From Polydactylus sextarius (Eukaryota > Chordata > Actinopteri > Polynemidae), in NCBI GenBank assembly GCA_016801845.1, contig CM028906.1, positions 5,844,501 to 5,908,500 of the forward strand: a stretch of 64,000 nt of DNA, read 5' to 3'. The position numbers and the translations under genes are program-made. Of this stretch, positions 1 through 10,823 are shown one piece after another (position 1 is the stretch's first letter; every line of letters begins with the position of its first letter). The notes under the pieces are model-generated. The model made no database searches. It was not told the origin of the DNA and was given only the letters and a program-made list of their open reading frames with translations.

Positions 1-612
1 GCCTCATATTCACTGTCTTCTGTTGGGTTAATATTGTGAAACTCAGTTTTCACAGTTTGCTACAAGTGAATATAGAAACATCCCTTAACATCTTTCCACA
101 CTGACACTTGAATGCGTGTCGCCACTTTTAGAAAAGAATGTGTAATTTCACCAACTGCCATTGTGAGCTGTAGCACATCCATGGCTGCAACTATTTATAG
201 TAGCATTAGCCACATTAGTGGCATTAGCCACTAATTCTTTGCATGGACCCCCAAATCATCATCATGCCTACATATCTGTCATTATGAAATGTCAAGAGGA
301 AGATCAGTGATTAAGTTATAGAATTGATATTTAAACAAACTTTGTGCTTCACGTAGAAGTAAAAGATCATTAATACGGGGAAATTAGGGCTCAAATGTCA
401 GTTAAAAACAATGTCTTATCACACTTTTTTTTTCTATTATAAAGGGCAATTGTGACCTTGTGTGCACCATGTGTGACACATGGTGCATGTTTTTACGCCT
501 GGTCTCTGATGTACAAGAGGCAGTAGCTGGACAAACTAGTCGAATACACAACTAAACTGCAATTGCAAATACAATTTATGAATAAATACATTTATTCATC
601 CAAGATATGGGG
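1..612. other. AT-rich non-coding stretch
   Basis: No gene, RNA or clear mobile element is visible. The only structure is at 203-235: the 11-mer gcattagccac occurs twice, at 203-213 and 221-231, and a 9-bp inverted repeat with a 4-base loop lies at 214-235. Every open frame is short and AT-biased, as expected for non-coding DNA. Confidence 0.6.
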
Positions 613-741
613 GAGGGGCAGCATCCACCCTGGCCAGAAGCACAGGTTATCACAGCGCTAACATATCCAGAAAAACAACCATTCAGGCTCACATTCATAC
701 ATGATTAAGAGTCACAAGCACAGGGAGAACCTGCAAAAATT
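613..741 (-). repeat. Decayed teleost interspersed repeat (SINE/LINE tail), reversed
   Basis: Read on the minus strand, this follows the familiar order of a very common teleost repeat: 'ttctccctgtg', then a region about a date-stamp-like 'gtgaatgtgagc', then 'ggccagggtgga' at the 3' end. On the plus strand the pieces 'catccaccctggcc', 'acaaccattcaggctcacattcat' (partial) and 'cacagggagaacctgc' show this. It is heavily diverged and truncated. A second copy of the same family lies in plus orientation at 61793-62110. I do not name the family because SINE and LINE families share this tail. Confidence 0.6.
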
Positions 742-3700
742 ATAACCCAAATGTCAAGTATTTTGAGACACTGAACATGGTAAAATAAAACAATTTTTAC
801 CTAAATATCAAGTCTTGCAGAATAAAATCCATATGTAGTGGCAACAGTATCACTATATGTTTTCATCACTTAAATTTAACAAAAAAACACAATTTTCTCC
901 AAAATTACCAGAAGATAGCAGTCTGGATGAGAACCCAGCAGATAAAAAACATTTTATAAAAAAATATATATCTCTTGTTGCAGTTTACTTGTATAGAAAT
1001 CTAATCTACAGGACTGCAGGAAAGGAAGGATGAGGAGTTTTAACTTGACACTGTCTTTCAACCGACCAATTGTCTGGCTCTGCACAGCATCTTGCTGAAA
1101 TACAGGAGCTGTGTGCAACCTGTGGTTACACTATACCCAATGCTCTGCATGGGTTTGTAATGACATTTATGTCTCTAGCTTTACTGGTGAAGGCATTTCT
1201 CACATCATAATATTTCTAATCACTTTTCATCATTTACTTGGATTTTACAGTCTATTTAATTACAGTCTATTTATATATATATGGAGACTCTTCACAATGT
1301 GTTCAGCATATGACACATCAATCCTAAGTTTTTATTTTAAATTATTGCAGCTTTCTTGATAAGAGAATAAAACTGCCACTTACACCTCACACTGCATTAC
1401 GAGATCGATCAGATAATTATTATAGATTATTCAGAAAAGTATTTGTTCTATAAACAAGGCCAAAGGTGAAACCCTCAAATTGCATACTTGAATAGATTAC
1501 ATAATTCCTTGTGTTTTGACTGTTTCCCATTTTCATTTGATAAATGACTCAAGTTTCTGTCAATGAATCGATCAGTGAATTGACAAAATGTTTCAGCCCT
1601 GGAGTCCTGATTAAAGTATTGAATATGGTGTTGTTGTGAGTGCAGCTAGTTTTGAAGTTTCTCACAGCGTGTGCAGGCAGCCAGACTCTGATGTTGATTA
1701 GCTCTCGTCCCCTCCAAAAAACAGCAGCTTAAATCTGAACAGGCACAAAGATTTGCAGTGTTTAAACTGATGCAGCCATCTGGTCTGCCCCCCACATCGC
1801 CTCTCCCTCCTCCATCTCACAGCAGGTTCATGCCTTTGAAGCAGAGCATCTGATACTTGGTGCTGATTAAGGCCTTGCATCACGACTGTTCTGTGTGAGA
1901 GAATATACAGTTTACTTCAATAACCTATTAACTAAACTTCCTTCAATGCATTACATTAATCATGAAAAAAGCATGTGCATAGTGGAGCAGAACTGACATT
2001 ATTTTGATGATACAGTGGTGAAAGGACAGTGCTCTGTAAGAGTTTTCCAATAAAATACACATATACATTGGATGTATTTGACTCCCAGGCCTGCAATGTA
2101 TAATACAGGTGGATGTTTTAATGACTACATTCACAGGACATGAATATGAGTGCTATGATCTTGTTTCAATTATGTGTGCTCTATTCAAAGTGTTGTGGAC
2201 CAGAAATTCATATTAATATAATGTATTAGTATGATTAAGGACATAGTCTCCATTTCTAATGGCTCCTGTACCAAAGAATGTTAACTTGACCTCACATGCT
2301 TCTTTTTTGATGTTTGAATTCAGTTTGTCCAGAAGAATGATCTTGGTTGAGTTATTTCTGCTCTGCTCCCTGTTTCTGCTCTCATGGTTACAGTCTGAGA
2401 ATGAGAGCTAAAAGTAGTTGTTTTTTTATAATAACTTACACTTCATATTTCGTTTGTAATATATTTGATTTATGGAAGTAGTGAGGAAAACCTGGATGTC
2501 TGCATCATTTTGTTGAATTTAAAAAGACAACTAAATCTTATTTAGAGCAAATCACAACTGTAATTATTTAAGTCTGAAACTACTTGTAAAAATGAAAAAA
2601 ATCACGTTGACACTGAACAGGGTTGTCTGTAACTGTCCTCCAGAACATCTATTGCCACTTTCTGGAAACAATGAGTTGAGGTAGAAAACAATTTAACTTT
2701 GTTAGATGTGATTTAAGGTCCACAAACAGTCCTGGGACTATTTCACAGAAACCAGCAGTGGCTGAAGTTAAGAAACTGTGGATTTGTTCACTTATCTGTT
2801 TCTTTATTTACACGCTGTTACTACCACTACCACTAATAATCACTACAGCCATAAGGGTTTTCTTCCGATGTTCCTATTTGTCTGTTTACTGAAACAGCTC
2901 ATACTTTGGAGTATGTGGAGAGTCTCCTTTTAGCTCTGGTTTGGTCTCCTCCACTTATTGGCTCTTTCTCTACTGGTTACTTTTCTTTTCCCACCAGCCA
3001 CTCATTTACTTTGGCTATCTTTCTTTCAGTGCTGTGCAGTTTGTCAGGCCTCAACCTTTTTTTGTGGAATAGCGACTTACAGTTTTGACAGTGAGTAAAC
3101 GCAGCTAAAATCTGTGTACACCTGGATTGGGTGATGATTTTCAGCAGGTTCTGCACCAGCAGGCATAGAAGATATAACTCAATGAAAGTTTAAAGTGAGC
3201 TGCCTGATCAGCCACAAAATTAAACCATGGTAATTTAAATTCTGAAAGGCCATAATATCTACATCACAAATTTAATTTTAATAAAACTTGGAGTTAATAA
3301 TTTCTGTAAGACTGCATTGGCTCACAGCATGACTGTGTCATTACACTATGCATTTGGTGAATGATCCTCTCTGACAAGTTTTGAGAAATCAGAGAAAGCT
3401 GCCGACATAAAGGCTGCTGTCACATGGTTTCAGATTGTTGCTGATGTAATACACTTGACAATAGTTTTACTGTAAACTATTTAAAAAAAAACCTCCACCA
3501 TCACAGGTTCTCGTCACAGTGTGAAGCACAAAGCCCTGTATAATGTGGCCTTGGTGTTTTAAAAACAAAGCACTTTCCCACCATAGAGTTTTATCTGGAT
3601 GTCTGGAGACATTGAAGCCACATTTAGATTTTCATATTGAAGAAAAAAATAGTTGCAGAAAAACTTCATTGATTAGTTAAATGAAAAATCCAAATATTTT

Positions 3701-6258
3701 TGTGTTGTGTTGGGGATTCCTTGGTGTGCTGAATGAATTTGTTTGACCATAAATGCTAAGTTTACTCAGAAAGCAGTATCCAGCTCTGGAGATCATTTAA
3801 GTTGTATTTTGAGAATAGAATACACACTGGTACTCACAGCATTAAGAAAAAAAAACTCAGCAGTGAATTTTCCCATATGGTGCTCTGTGAATGGTTGTTT
3901 TTCAATAATTTACTCTAAGAATAAAATATATCAGCTTAGCAGTCTACATTGAGGTCTGAGGATGAAGTAACTCTGAGTTTCTATACAAATGTCAAAATGA
4001 GCATTTCTTTTATTTATGTGATGTCTCTATTGCAGCAGAAAAGGCCTGTAGGCCTTCAATGGAGGAAACTATATATATAAATGTATGACAGCACTGTGAA
4101 AGTGATAAATCTATTTATAAAGCAAGAAGGGGCTGTGTGACAATATATTTACCATGCCATGTGAAGTGTTTGAAGGCCCTTTTACTGCACTGTTTATTGA
4201 CATTTTTTCTGTTATCAGCTTATACCACTATCTAACATTATCTGTTAGCGACAAGGCTTTTTACCTCATCTCAGGAGAATTATGGACACCGTTCGTACCA
4301 CCACAATGTGGCACATACAATAGTAAACCCTATGTAGTTTACATAGGGTTTACTGTTTTCATCCACAAGCTCTGCTGAGGGTCTTATTATAAAGTTTGCA
4401 GGTCACTGTTCGACTTCTATGTGAGGTAGAGGATGGACACGGTCGCACTACAAATGAACTTGTGCTCTGAAATTGAATGTAGAAGAGTTTAAAGTGTTGC
4501 TCAGTTAGAGGTCGTAAATGCAGAAGGAAAAAGAATAAAACTTTTTTCTTTAATATAATCTGGTCTTGAATAATATATCCCTGCACATTAAAATGTAACA
4601 GCTTTAGTACTTGAAGTATTTGTTGTACCCGTTTAACATTTTAAGTATTGCACAAAACTTCACCGGCTCTTACAAAAGTTTAATGCAGCTATGTATTGTC
4701 ATGTTAATTTTTCTTCTTCTTTTTCCTCCTCATTGTGTGTACTGCTGTGATTTAATACTGTCCTGTCACATGTCACTGCAGTCCCTCAATGAATGTGACA
4801 TGGTACACCATCTACTAACAGACTTCAAGCCTTATGAGAGGCTCAAAAACCATTCAAATATGTTGCTTCAAATAAAAAATAGGCTGCATGTACAGAAAAC
4901 TGTGGAACACCTTAGGCTGCCATCACATTGGGAATTTAAACATCCAGCCCCTTATTGTTACAACCAGTGCAAACACTGATCTCCCTACCTGCATCTTCAC
5001 CTCTGTTTTTCTAAATGCTGCAGAGCAAAGGGATGATTCAACATAAACACAAGGCTATGCAGCAAGCAGCACACTAGATAGGCGTTACCAGCATTATAAT
5101 TAGCTATTTAGGACACTTAAATTAAGTGACAAATTTGCATATTCAAGCCAATGTAGCTGAGCATGTTACCCAAAAAAGGCTGTTAATTGAAAACATTGCA
5201 TATTTGTAAGAGCACATAACTTGTTTCCTAAAAGAGTGGGAGCTTTCTAACATCAGTCAAATTTTGCACCAGAAGCAAATTTACAAAGTCAAATTGTTTC
5301 ATTTATTATCATTGAATTAATATATAGCTACACCAATTTCCCTCACGTGTTTTACAAGCCCTAAGTAAAGGGAAAGAACAAAAAATAAATTCCTGTCTCA
5401 ACAGGAATGCAACTGCATGTTCTTCATCACTCAAAGCAGTGAAGTCTTACATGAGTGAATCCTAAATGAAAGAGTCAATAACAGAGGTGTGAAATGAATT
5501 CATGTCACTCTAATGTGGATTTTAGCAGGAGAAAAACCATTATGGTTGCATCCTAGATGTGAGAGTCATAATAGAATACAGGATGAATTTACACAGGGAG
5601 CATTAACCTGTCTTATTCTCTCTAAATGTTGGCTAAACAGCAAGGAAAGTAGGCTTAAGTCTTCGTAAATGTCAGATATCAAGGACACTCAAACTAAATT
5701 GTGCATTTAAAAACTCTGGAGTATAGTGACGTTTTATTGAAATTTCCATAAACCTGTTCCAGTTCATCCATAATCTTGTCACTCTGCAAACATTTTAGAA
5801 AAGAGAAAATCTTGAGGTACAACCAACAATAACTCATCTGTGGTGTGGCTTTATTGAGTAGGTAACACAGTTTGTGGTGGAATGTAACAAAAAGAAATGC
5901 CTGCAGCTACAGTCTGTCTTGGTCCACATTGTAAGTATGTAAATGTGTCACAGATTTGTTTTCTCGTCATTATATTCAAGTGTTACATAAAGAGATTTAT
6001 CAAGAAAGTTTAGAGACACAAAAACCTCATCCTACAAATCTCTTCTTTTTTTCTTCTTTGACTTATAATTGTGTAAACTTCTGCTTGTCTTCAGAGCAAG
6101 CAGCAAAGATTAGATAATAAAGGAAATCTCCAATCAGACATTTATGTGTCACTGACACAAGGGACCAACCCCCAGAGGCCTCTGACTTGGCCTGACAATC
6201 CCATTCCTACCCCTGTGTTTGGAAATTCAATGTGTGTTGGGGCTGTACCACACCAGAG
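742..6258. other. Non-coding stretch, no gene recognised
   Basis: This 5.5-kb stretch is AT-rich, with stops in all frames. The longest frame (4611-4979, plus, 122 codons) has no recognisable domain and codon use typical of chance. A perfect hairpin at 4322-4354 is listed separately. I see no conserved exon flanked by good splice sites. It is plausibly intron or intergenic DNA downstream of the minus-strand tetraspanin exon at 45.9 kb. Confidence 0.5.
4322..4354. repeat. Perfect 15-bp hairpin, 3-base loop
   Basis: The arm agtaaaccctatgta (4322-4336) is followed by gtt and then the exact reverse complement tacatagggtttact (4340-4354). No mismatch occurs over 15 bp. Flanking DNA does not extend the stem and shows no larger element. 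Confidence 0.95.
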
Positions 6259-6387
6259 GCCTGTACTACGGAGCAGGATTTGTTCTTATTGCGGTAACTT
6301 CAGGTTTAACTCTGGGTTTTCCGTCCTACGAAGGTGGTTCACTTCTGACTGGGGCTACATCTCCATGGTAACTGATGCTGAACAGCT

Positions 6388-6407
6388 AACCTGCTCCGGA
6401 GCAGGTT
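6388..6407. repeat. 20-bp perfect palindrome inside the Harbinger element
   Basis: The 20 bases aacctgctccggagcaggtt read the same on both strands. The palindrome lies 26 bp upstream of the TATAAAA box and 129 bp from the left end of the element, so it could be a subterminal transposase-binding or host-factor site. That role is inferred. Confidence 0.85.
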
Positions 6408-6432
6408 GTGTGCCAGATCAGAGATCGGCGTC

Positions 6433-6458
6433 TATAAAAGCTCCGCCCTCCGACCAAT
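6433..6458 (+). promoter_or_regulatory. TATA and CCAAT motifs upstream of the transposase relic
   Basis: TATAAAA at 6433-6439 lies 34-40 bp before the relic start codon at 6473, with a CCAAT at 6454-6458 between them. The arrangement suggests the remains of the element's own promoter, although a CCAAT box normally lies upstream of TATA. No activity can be claimed from sequence. Confidence 0.4.
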
Positions 6459-6472
6459 CAATGCTCTTGAAA

Positions 6473-6666
6473 ATGTCTTGTTCTTTTATTGCGGATCTGT
6501 GGAGCTCGGTGCCGGCATTGAGAGAGGGTCTCTGAGGAGGACCAGGGTTTTTAGAGACCGGCAAGATTATTTATTTGAGCATGTCAATTATATATCTGTG
6601 ATCTCCTCAAACCGCACGTTGTCAGTGACACAGCGCAGTCGAGCACTGACTGTCCCTCAGACTGTA
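6473..6666 (+). pseudogene. Harbinger (HARBI1-like) transposase N-terminal relic, frameshifted
   Basis: The start codon at 6473 opens MSCSFIAD in one frame. The homology then continues in another frame with GAGIERGSLRRTRVFRDRQD and later RSRALTVPQTV. The pieces 'RVFRDR' and 'RALTVPQTV' are hallmarks of the N-terminal part of fish HARBI1-like transposases, just before the nuclease domain. A frameshift near 6500-6520 and a stop soon after 6666 break the frame, and the DDE catalytic region is absent. It sits between the terminal repeats at 6259 and 7363. It is a dead piece of a DNA-transposon gene, not a host gene. The family call rests on motif memory, but two independent motifs in the right order support it. 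Confidence 0.7.
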
Positions 6667-7467
6667 GCACTGCTGGGTTATTGACTCCTAATTAACTAGG
6701 ATATTAAATAACTAGAGATCAGAGACTGACTGATCAGAGAATATCAGAGACTGACTGACGCATTGATACTGTACTTGGACTTATAAGATATGAAAGTTCG
6801 TCTACTGACCACTTTGAATCATATTCTTATATTTAGTTTTTATTGTTTTGTGCCGCTAGGGTTGCAGGTGAACATGAAGGGTTAAATTTGTATTAGCCTA
6901 TTCACCATAAAACAGTCTAGATTTCAGCAGTGCATTGATTTCATTTTAATTTAATTATAGTCACATCTACTCGTCTCTGTGGGGCTGTGAACTTACACGT
7001 TTACACAATCAGTGATCTTTTACCAGCTGTCTTTTCAAGTTTTAGCAGCTGCCACCATGTTGCTTTTTGCTTGGATTATCGGCCAGTATTCCTCATATTG
7101 CTGTAAAATGATGAAGTCTGCTCTTGAAGTAAAGTCACCGCTCTGCCGTTACTCGTTTCCATGTTTGGGATTGGACAACTGCTGCAAACGCCGCCTCTTT
7201 TATGTGAACATTCTCACATCTAGATTGGAAAAACCTGGGTTGACTTATCGAGTTGATAACCAGCTTTGTGGTACCGCTTAGCCAGACAGCGATTGTTAGG
7301 ATTAGTGAAACCAGATAACTGAAAGAGAGCCTGGGTCTGTTGAACTCGCTCCGTAGTACAGGCTTCAGGTCTTGTGGGAAAAGACCTGGCCACCAGAAGT
7401 TGTTGGCAAACTCTATCCAGCTCTGGCTCCCAACTGAACCTTGACTGAGTTGTTGTATGTCAAAGTC

Positions 7468-8115
7468 CAGGCAGAGATTACTGGGGCCATTTGCAGCTGA
7501 GTGTGAGAGTCGGCACCATCAAGATGGTGGCTGTGGTTCTCTGCTAGAAAAGGATGAATCACTCCCTTTGGGTTGGGGAGAAGTTGCTGCCCTGAGTGAG
7601 GACTTCAAGTATCTTGGTGTCTTATTACCAACTGAGGGTGGTTTGGGAAGAGGTTGATAGACAGATCGCTGTAGTGTCAGCTGTAAAGTAGACGTTTTAC
7701 CAATGAAGAGGAGGCTGAGTCAATCTTCATTCTGACCTTCACCTTCAGTGATCAGCTTTGTGTCGTGGCCAAAAGAATAAGATTGCAGATACGAGCGACC
7801 AAATTGGATTTCCTTCACTGAGTAGCTAGGATTAGCCTTAGAGACTGAGTGAGAACCTTGACATGACAAAACCGCTTTGTTATGTCAAAACAAGCTAGGT
7901 GAGTTAGTTCAGGCATTTGATCAGATGGCTCTTGTTAACACATCCAGCTAGTAAGAGACCTCTGGCTAGACCCAGAACACACTGAAAAGACTATCTATCT
8001 CTTCTAATATATCACATCTAGACCTGAGAAAACCTCAGGCTCTCCCCGGAGGAGCTGTAAAATGTCACTAGGGAGAGGGACACCTGGACTGGCTTGCTTG
8101 AACTGCTGCCACTGC
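7468..8115 (+). mobile_element. Non-LTR retrotransposon (LINE) 3' end, decayed
   Basis: This follows the 3' end of a reverse-transcriptase ORF common in teleost genomes. Recognisable blocks in order are gccatttgcagctgagtgtg, ctttgggttggggagaag, gacttcaagtatcttggtgt, gtggccaaaagaataagatt, cggaggagctg and gggagaggga. The translated pieces EDFKYLGVLLPTEGG (from 7601) and WGEVAALSED match the C-terminal region after the RT domain. Stops and indels are frequent, and a middle portion is shortened. It starts just after the Harbinger element. The same family occurs reversed at 31855-32278. I leave the clade unnamed. Confidence 0.75.
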
Positions 8116-9596
8116 AAACTGAAATCTTTTTTCTATGGCTACACAGCTAGTTTTAGCATTAGCAAGTAACTAACGATGGTTACTGATTCAATTACTTCTA
8201 CTGCTTATACTTAATAAGCTAGCCTGGGCCCAGCCACTCAATCTCCCTAGAAGAAGTGTCACTGCTCAGAGGGCATATCACCTCTTGCATTATAAATCCA
8301 TTGATGCCTGAAGCTCTTGGCAGGTGAGCATATCCATCACCCACTCCCATATCCACGTTCAGTGGCAGAAAAAAAATGACAAAAAGTGCCTTTAACTTCT
8401 AATCCCATTGCAGTGTTGAATTGTTGTTGTATTAAGCATTTTGTTCTTCAATTTTCTCCTTGTAAACTTGCTTGCTTGTAACCTTGTCACCTTATCCCAG
8501 TGAACTACACTCAGACTTTTACTCCTGCTGTCTTTCTACACCAAATGTTGCTAGCAAAATTGAACAAGTACAGTGACATGATGTAACTGTTTTGAACAGT
8601 GCTAACTGGCTTTTCTGAGATCCACACAGAAACTTAAGTAGCCTGTTAATCACAGGAGTCCAAAATGTTGCATTGTCACTGTGGGTTTACTTCATGTGGG
8701 TGTTTTTGTGATATTCTGCTGACTGTGTACAAGTTTGACTAATCCATTCCACCCCGACTGTCTCACAAAGCAAATAGATCTCTTCCTTTTTTATTTCCAG
8801 TACCTCTGCACAGGATGCATAGACAGAATGGGTGAAATACAATGTAATAAAAGCCAAGAGGATTCGGCTTTTTACAATCAGTCTCTACAATATGGTAATA
8901 TTACACTGATAAAATAAACTCCCTGTTAAATTAAGAATAACATACTATGGGATATGGTAAAGATGAGTGAAGTCACATTAAAGTAATTACTGGATGATAA
9001 GCATGGGAAAAAAATCACAAAAAGGTGAAATCCTTTGGTGAAATCTTCTAGGTCTTTTTTGGGCCATGTTTAAAGATACACAGCTATATGCAGTTGGTAA
9101 ATAAATGTTGATAAAGGCTTTATCAACCTATTTTCTTAATAATCTTGTCTCCTGTGAAAGTGAATCAAGTATTAAATTGCCTTCTGTGTGATGAAACTGT
9201 CTCAACAAGTCTACCTGCAGACACACTGAGATGAGACTTGTAGTTGAGTTGCGTGGAAGCTCCTATCAAGATCAATTTGTTCCTAATTCGTTTTACAAGG
9301 GGACACAATGGAAGAAAATGTAATAATTAATTAAACACAGATCTGGGGTGAACATTTTACCTGTAGCTCCTTCATGTGATCTTTATGCATTTTTTGTTTT
9401 CTCTTTCAAGTTTTGATTTTTCAGAGAATAAACAAATGTCACCAACTCACTTCAAGCCGCCCTAGATTTTTTTTTCTTTTTGCTTCAGTCTAATTACATT
9501 GCCACTGATTGTGAAAATCAATGAATTAGATTTTAGAACAATTGTGGTAACTGCTCCAGGACAATTAGTGTTTTTGTTTTTTGTTGTGTTTTTTTT

Positions 9597-9611
9597 CTCT
9601 CTCTCTCTCTC
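9597..9611. repeat. (CT)n microsatellite
   Basis: Seven and a half CT units directly follow a T-rich run. It is too short to be very variable. Confidence 0.85.
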
Positions 9612-10113
9612 ATTGGGTCGTCATGCTAGACATAATAATTTTTAGACTGTATTTAACTCAGGCACAGTTGGTATTTTGAAATCATGCAGCTGAGTCTTAG
9701 ACTTCCTCATTGAACAAAATGAAACTGAATAAATCAGAAACAGCATGGAAACATTTTTTTTCCACTTCCTTAGAGCTGAGTTGCCACTGATCCCCCTTTG
9801 AGAAAAATCAAATGAGATGCAGCATCAACAAGTACAGGAAGAAAGTCAGGGAGGGCTGGTTAAATGAGATAAATATGGTTTGAAGTGTCTGAAAGTCATT
9901 ACGTCAACTGATACCTGAACAACAAAAACACTTAATAGTTTGGCGACGTGTTTCCATCACACAAAGGAGAAGAAGAGAATTTGAACCGAACAAGGTTATC
10001 GATGAACCGCAGTGATAACACAGTATCATAAATACAGACAATCATTTTTTAATTGTACTGTTGGTTGTGGCGGTCGCTGTAAACTTATCAGTCTTATTTG
10101 ACTGTTGAAAAAA

Positions 10114-10135
10114 GAGAAAGAAAGAAAGAAAGAAA
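10114..10135. repeat. (GAAA)n microsatellite
   Basis: About five GAAA units follow an A-rich stretch. No gene is nearby. Confidence 0.85.
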
Positions 10136-10495
10136 CCTTTGAGGCTTAAGGAGCATTGCCCGCATCCATTGGGTCCTTGTTAACTGATTTTTAGTCTGTT
10201 ACAGTGACTGACTGAGTGAGAATGAAATAATTTTTTTTCCTCCTGACTAGGTAGAAAAAGAGAGATTAAAAACACCTGAAGTGTTTTGGGGCCAACAGTG
10301 CAAACTAATGCACCCTTATTAACGTTATATTTGCATGCACTTTCTTTTGGGAAATTCTCCATGGAAGTTTTCAGAGATTATTGATACATTTAAGTAAAAG
10401 TACAAAATTTACTTAATTTATCAAAAATAGAAATATTTAATCTACAGAAGATGTACTCTTCAGCTGATTGTTGTAATTATATAATTAGTTGCAGT

Positions 10496-10498
<3 letters not shown>

Positions 10499-10553
<55 letters not shown>

Positions 10554-10569
10554 TACATACATACATATA
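10499..10569. repeat. Compound microsatellite (TA)n-(CA)n-(CATA)n
   Basis: About 36 bases of alternating TA pass directly into about 18 bases of CA and then four CATA units. The shared frame suggests successive point changes and expansion within one tract. Confidence 0.95.
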
Positions 10570-10804
10570 ATACTGAGGATAAATCAGCTGCTCGGTGAAT
10601 CTCTCCAACAATAGCTGTATGCTTATTAAATGCAGCATCTTGTTTTATACTTCTACAGAAGAAGTGACAAAAACAGAAGTAAAAAACACTTTTCTCAGCT
10701 GGAGATGACTCTTGGGTGTAAAAAAAAAGTGGTGTTTGATGCTGAACTCACAACCGTTGTGCTAGATTGGTAAGTAAATGGTGTTAATGCTAATATGGCT
10801 TTGT

Positions 10805-10823
10805 AAAAAAAAAAAAAAAAAAA
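10805..10823. repeat. A19 homopolymer
   Basis: Nineteen A residues occur without interruption. No recognisable retrotransposon body precedes them on the plus strand, so this is not called as a poly(A) tail. Confidence 0.9.

Larger units (their letters stand above)
6259..7363 (+). mobile_element. PIF/Harbinger-type DNA element with 16-bp terminal inverted repeats
   Basis: The sequence gcctgtactacggagc at 6259-6274 is repeated exactly, in reverse complement, at 7348-7363. The two ends enclose 1.1 kb. The interior carries a 20-bp perfect palindrome (6388-6407), a TATAAAA box (6433-6439), a CCAAT box (6454-6458) and a broken transposase N-terminus of HARBI1-like type (6473-6666). The rest of the transposase, including the catalytic region, is missing, so the copy cannot move on its own. 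I could not find a clear target-site duplication. PIF/Harbinger is inferred from the protein fragment; the TIR alone could also suit the related ISL2EU group. Confidence 0.75.

Noticed and set aside
7012..7281. 89-codon frame inside the Harbinger element
   Set aside because: No transposase or MADF/Myb-like domain could be seen, and it lies in the remains of a deleted interior.
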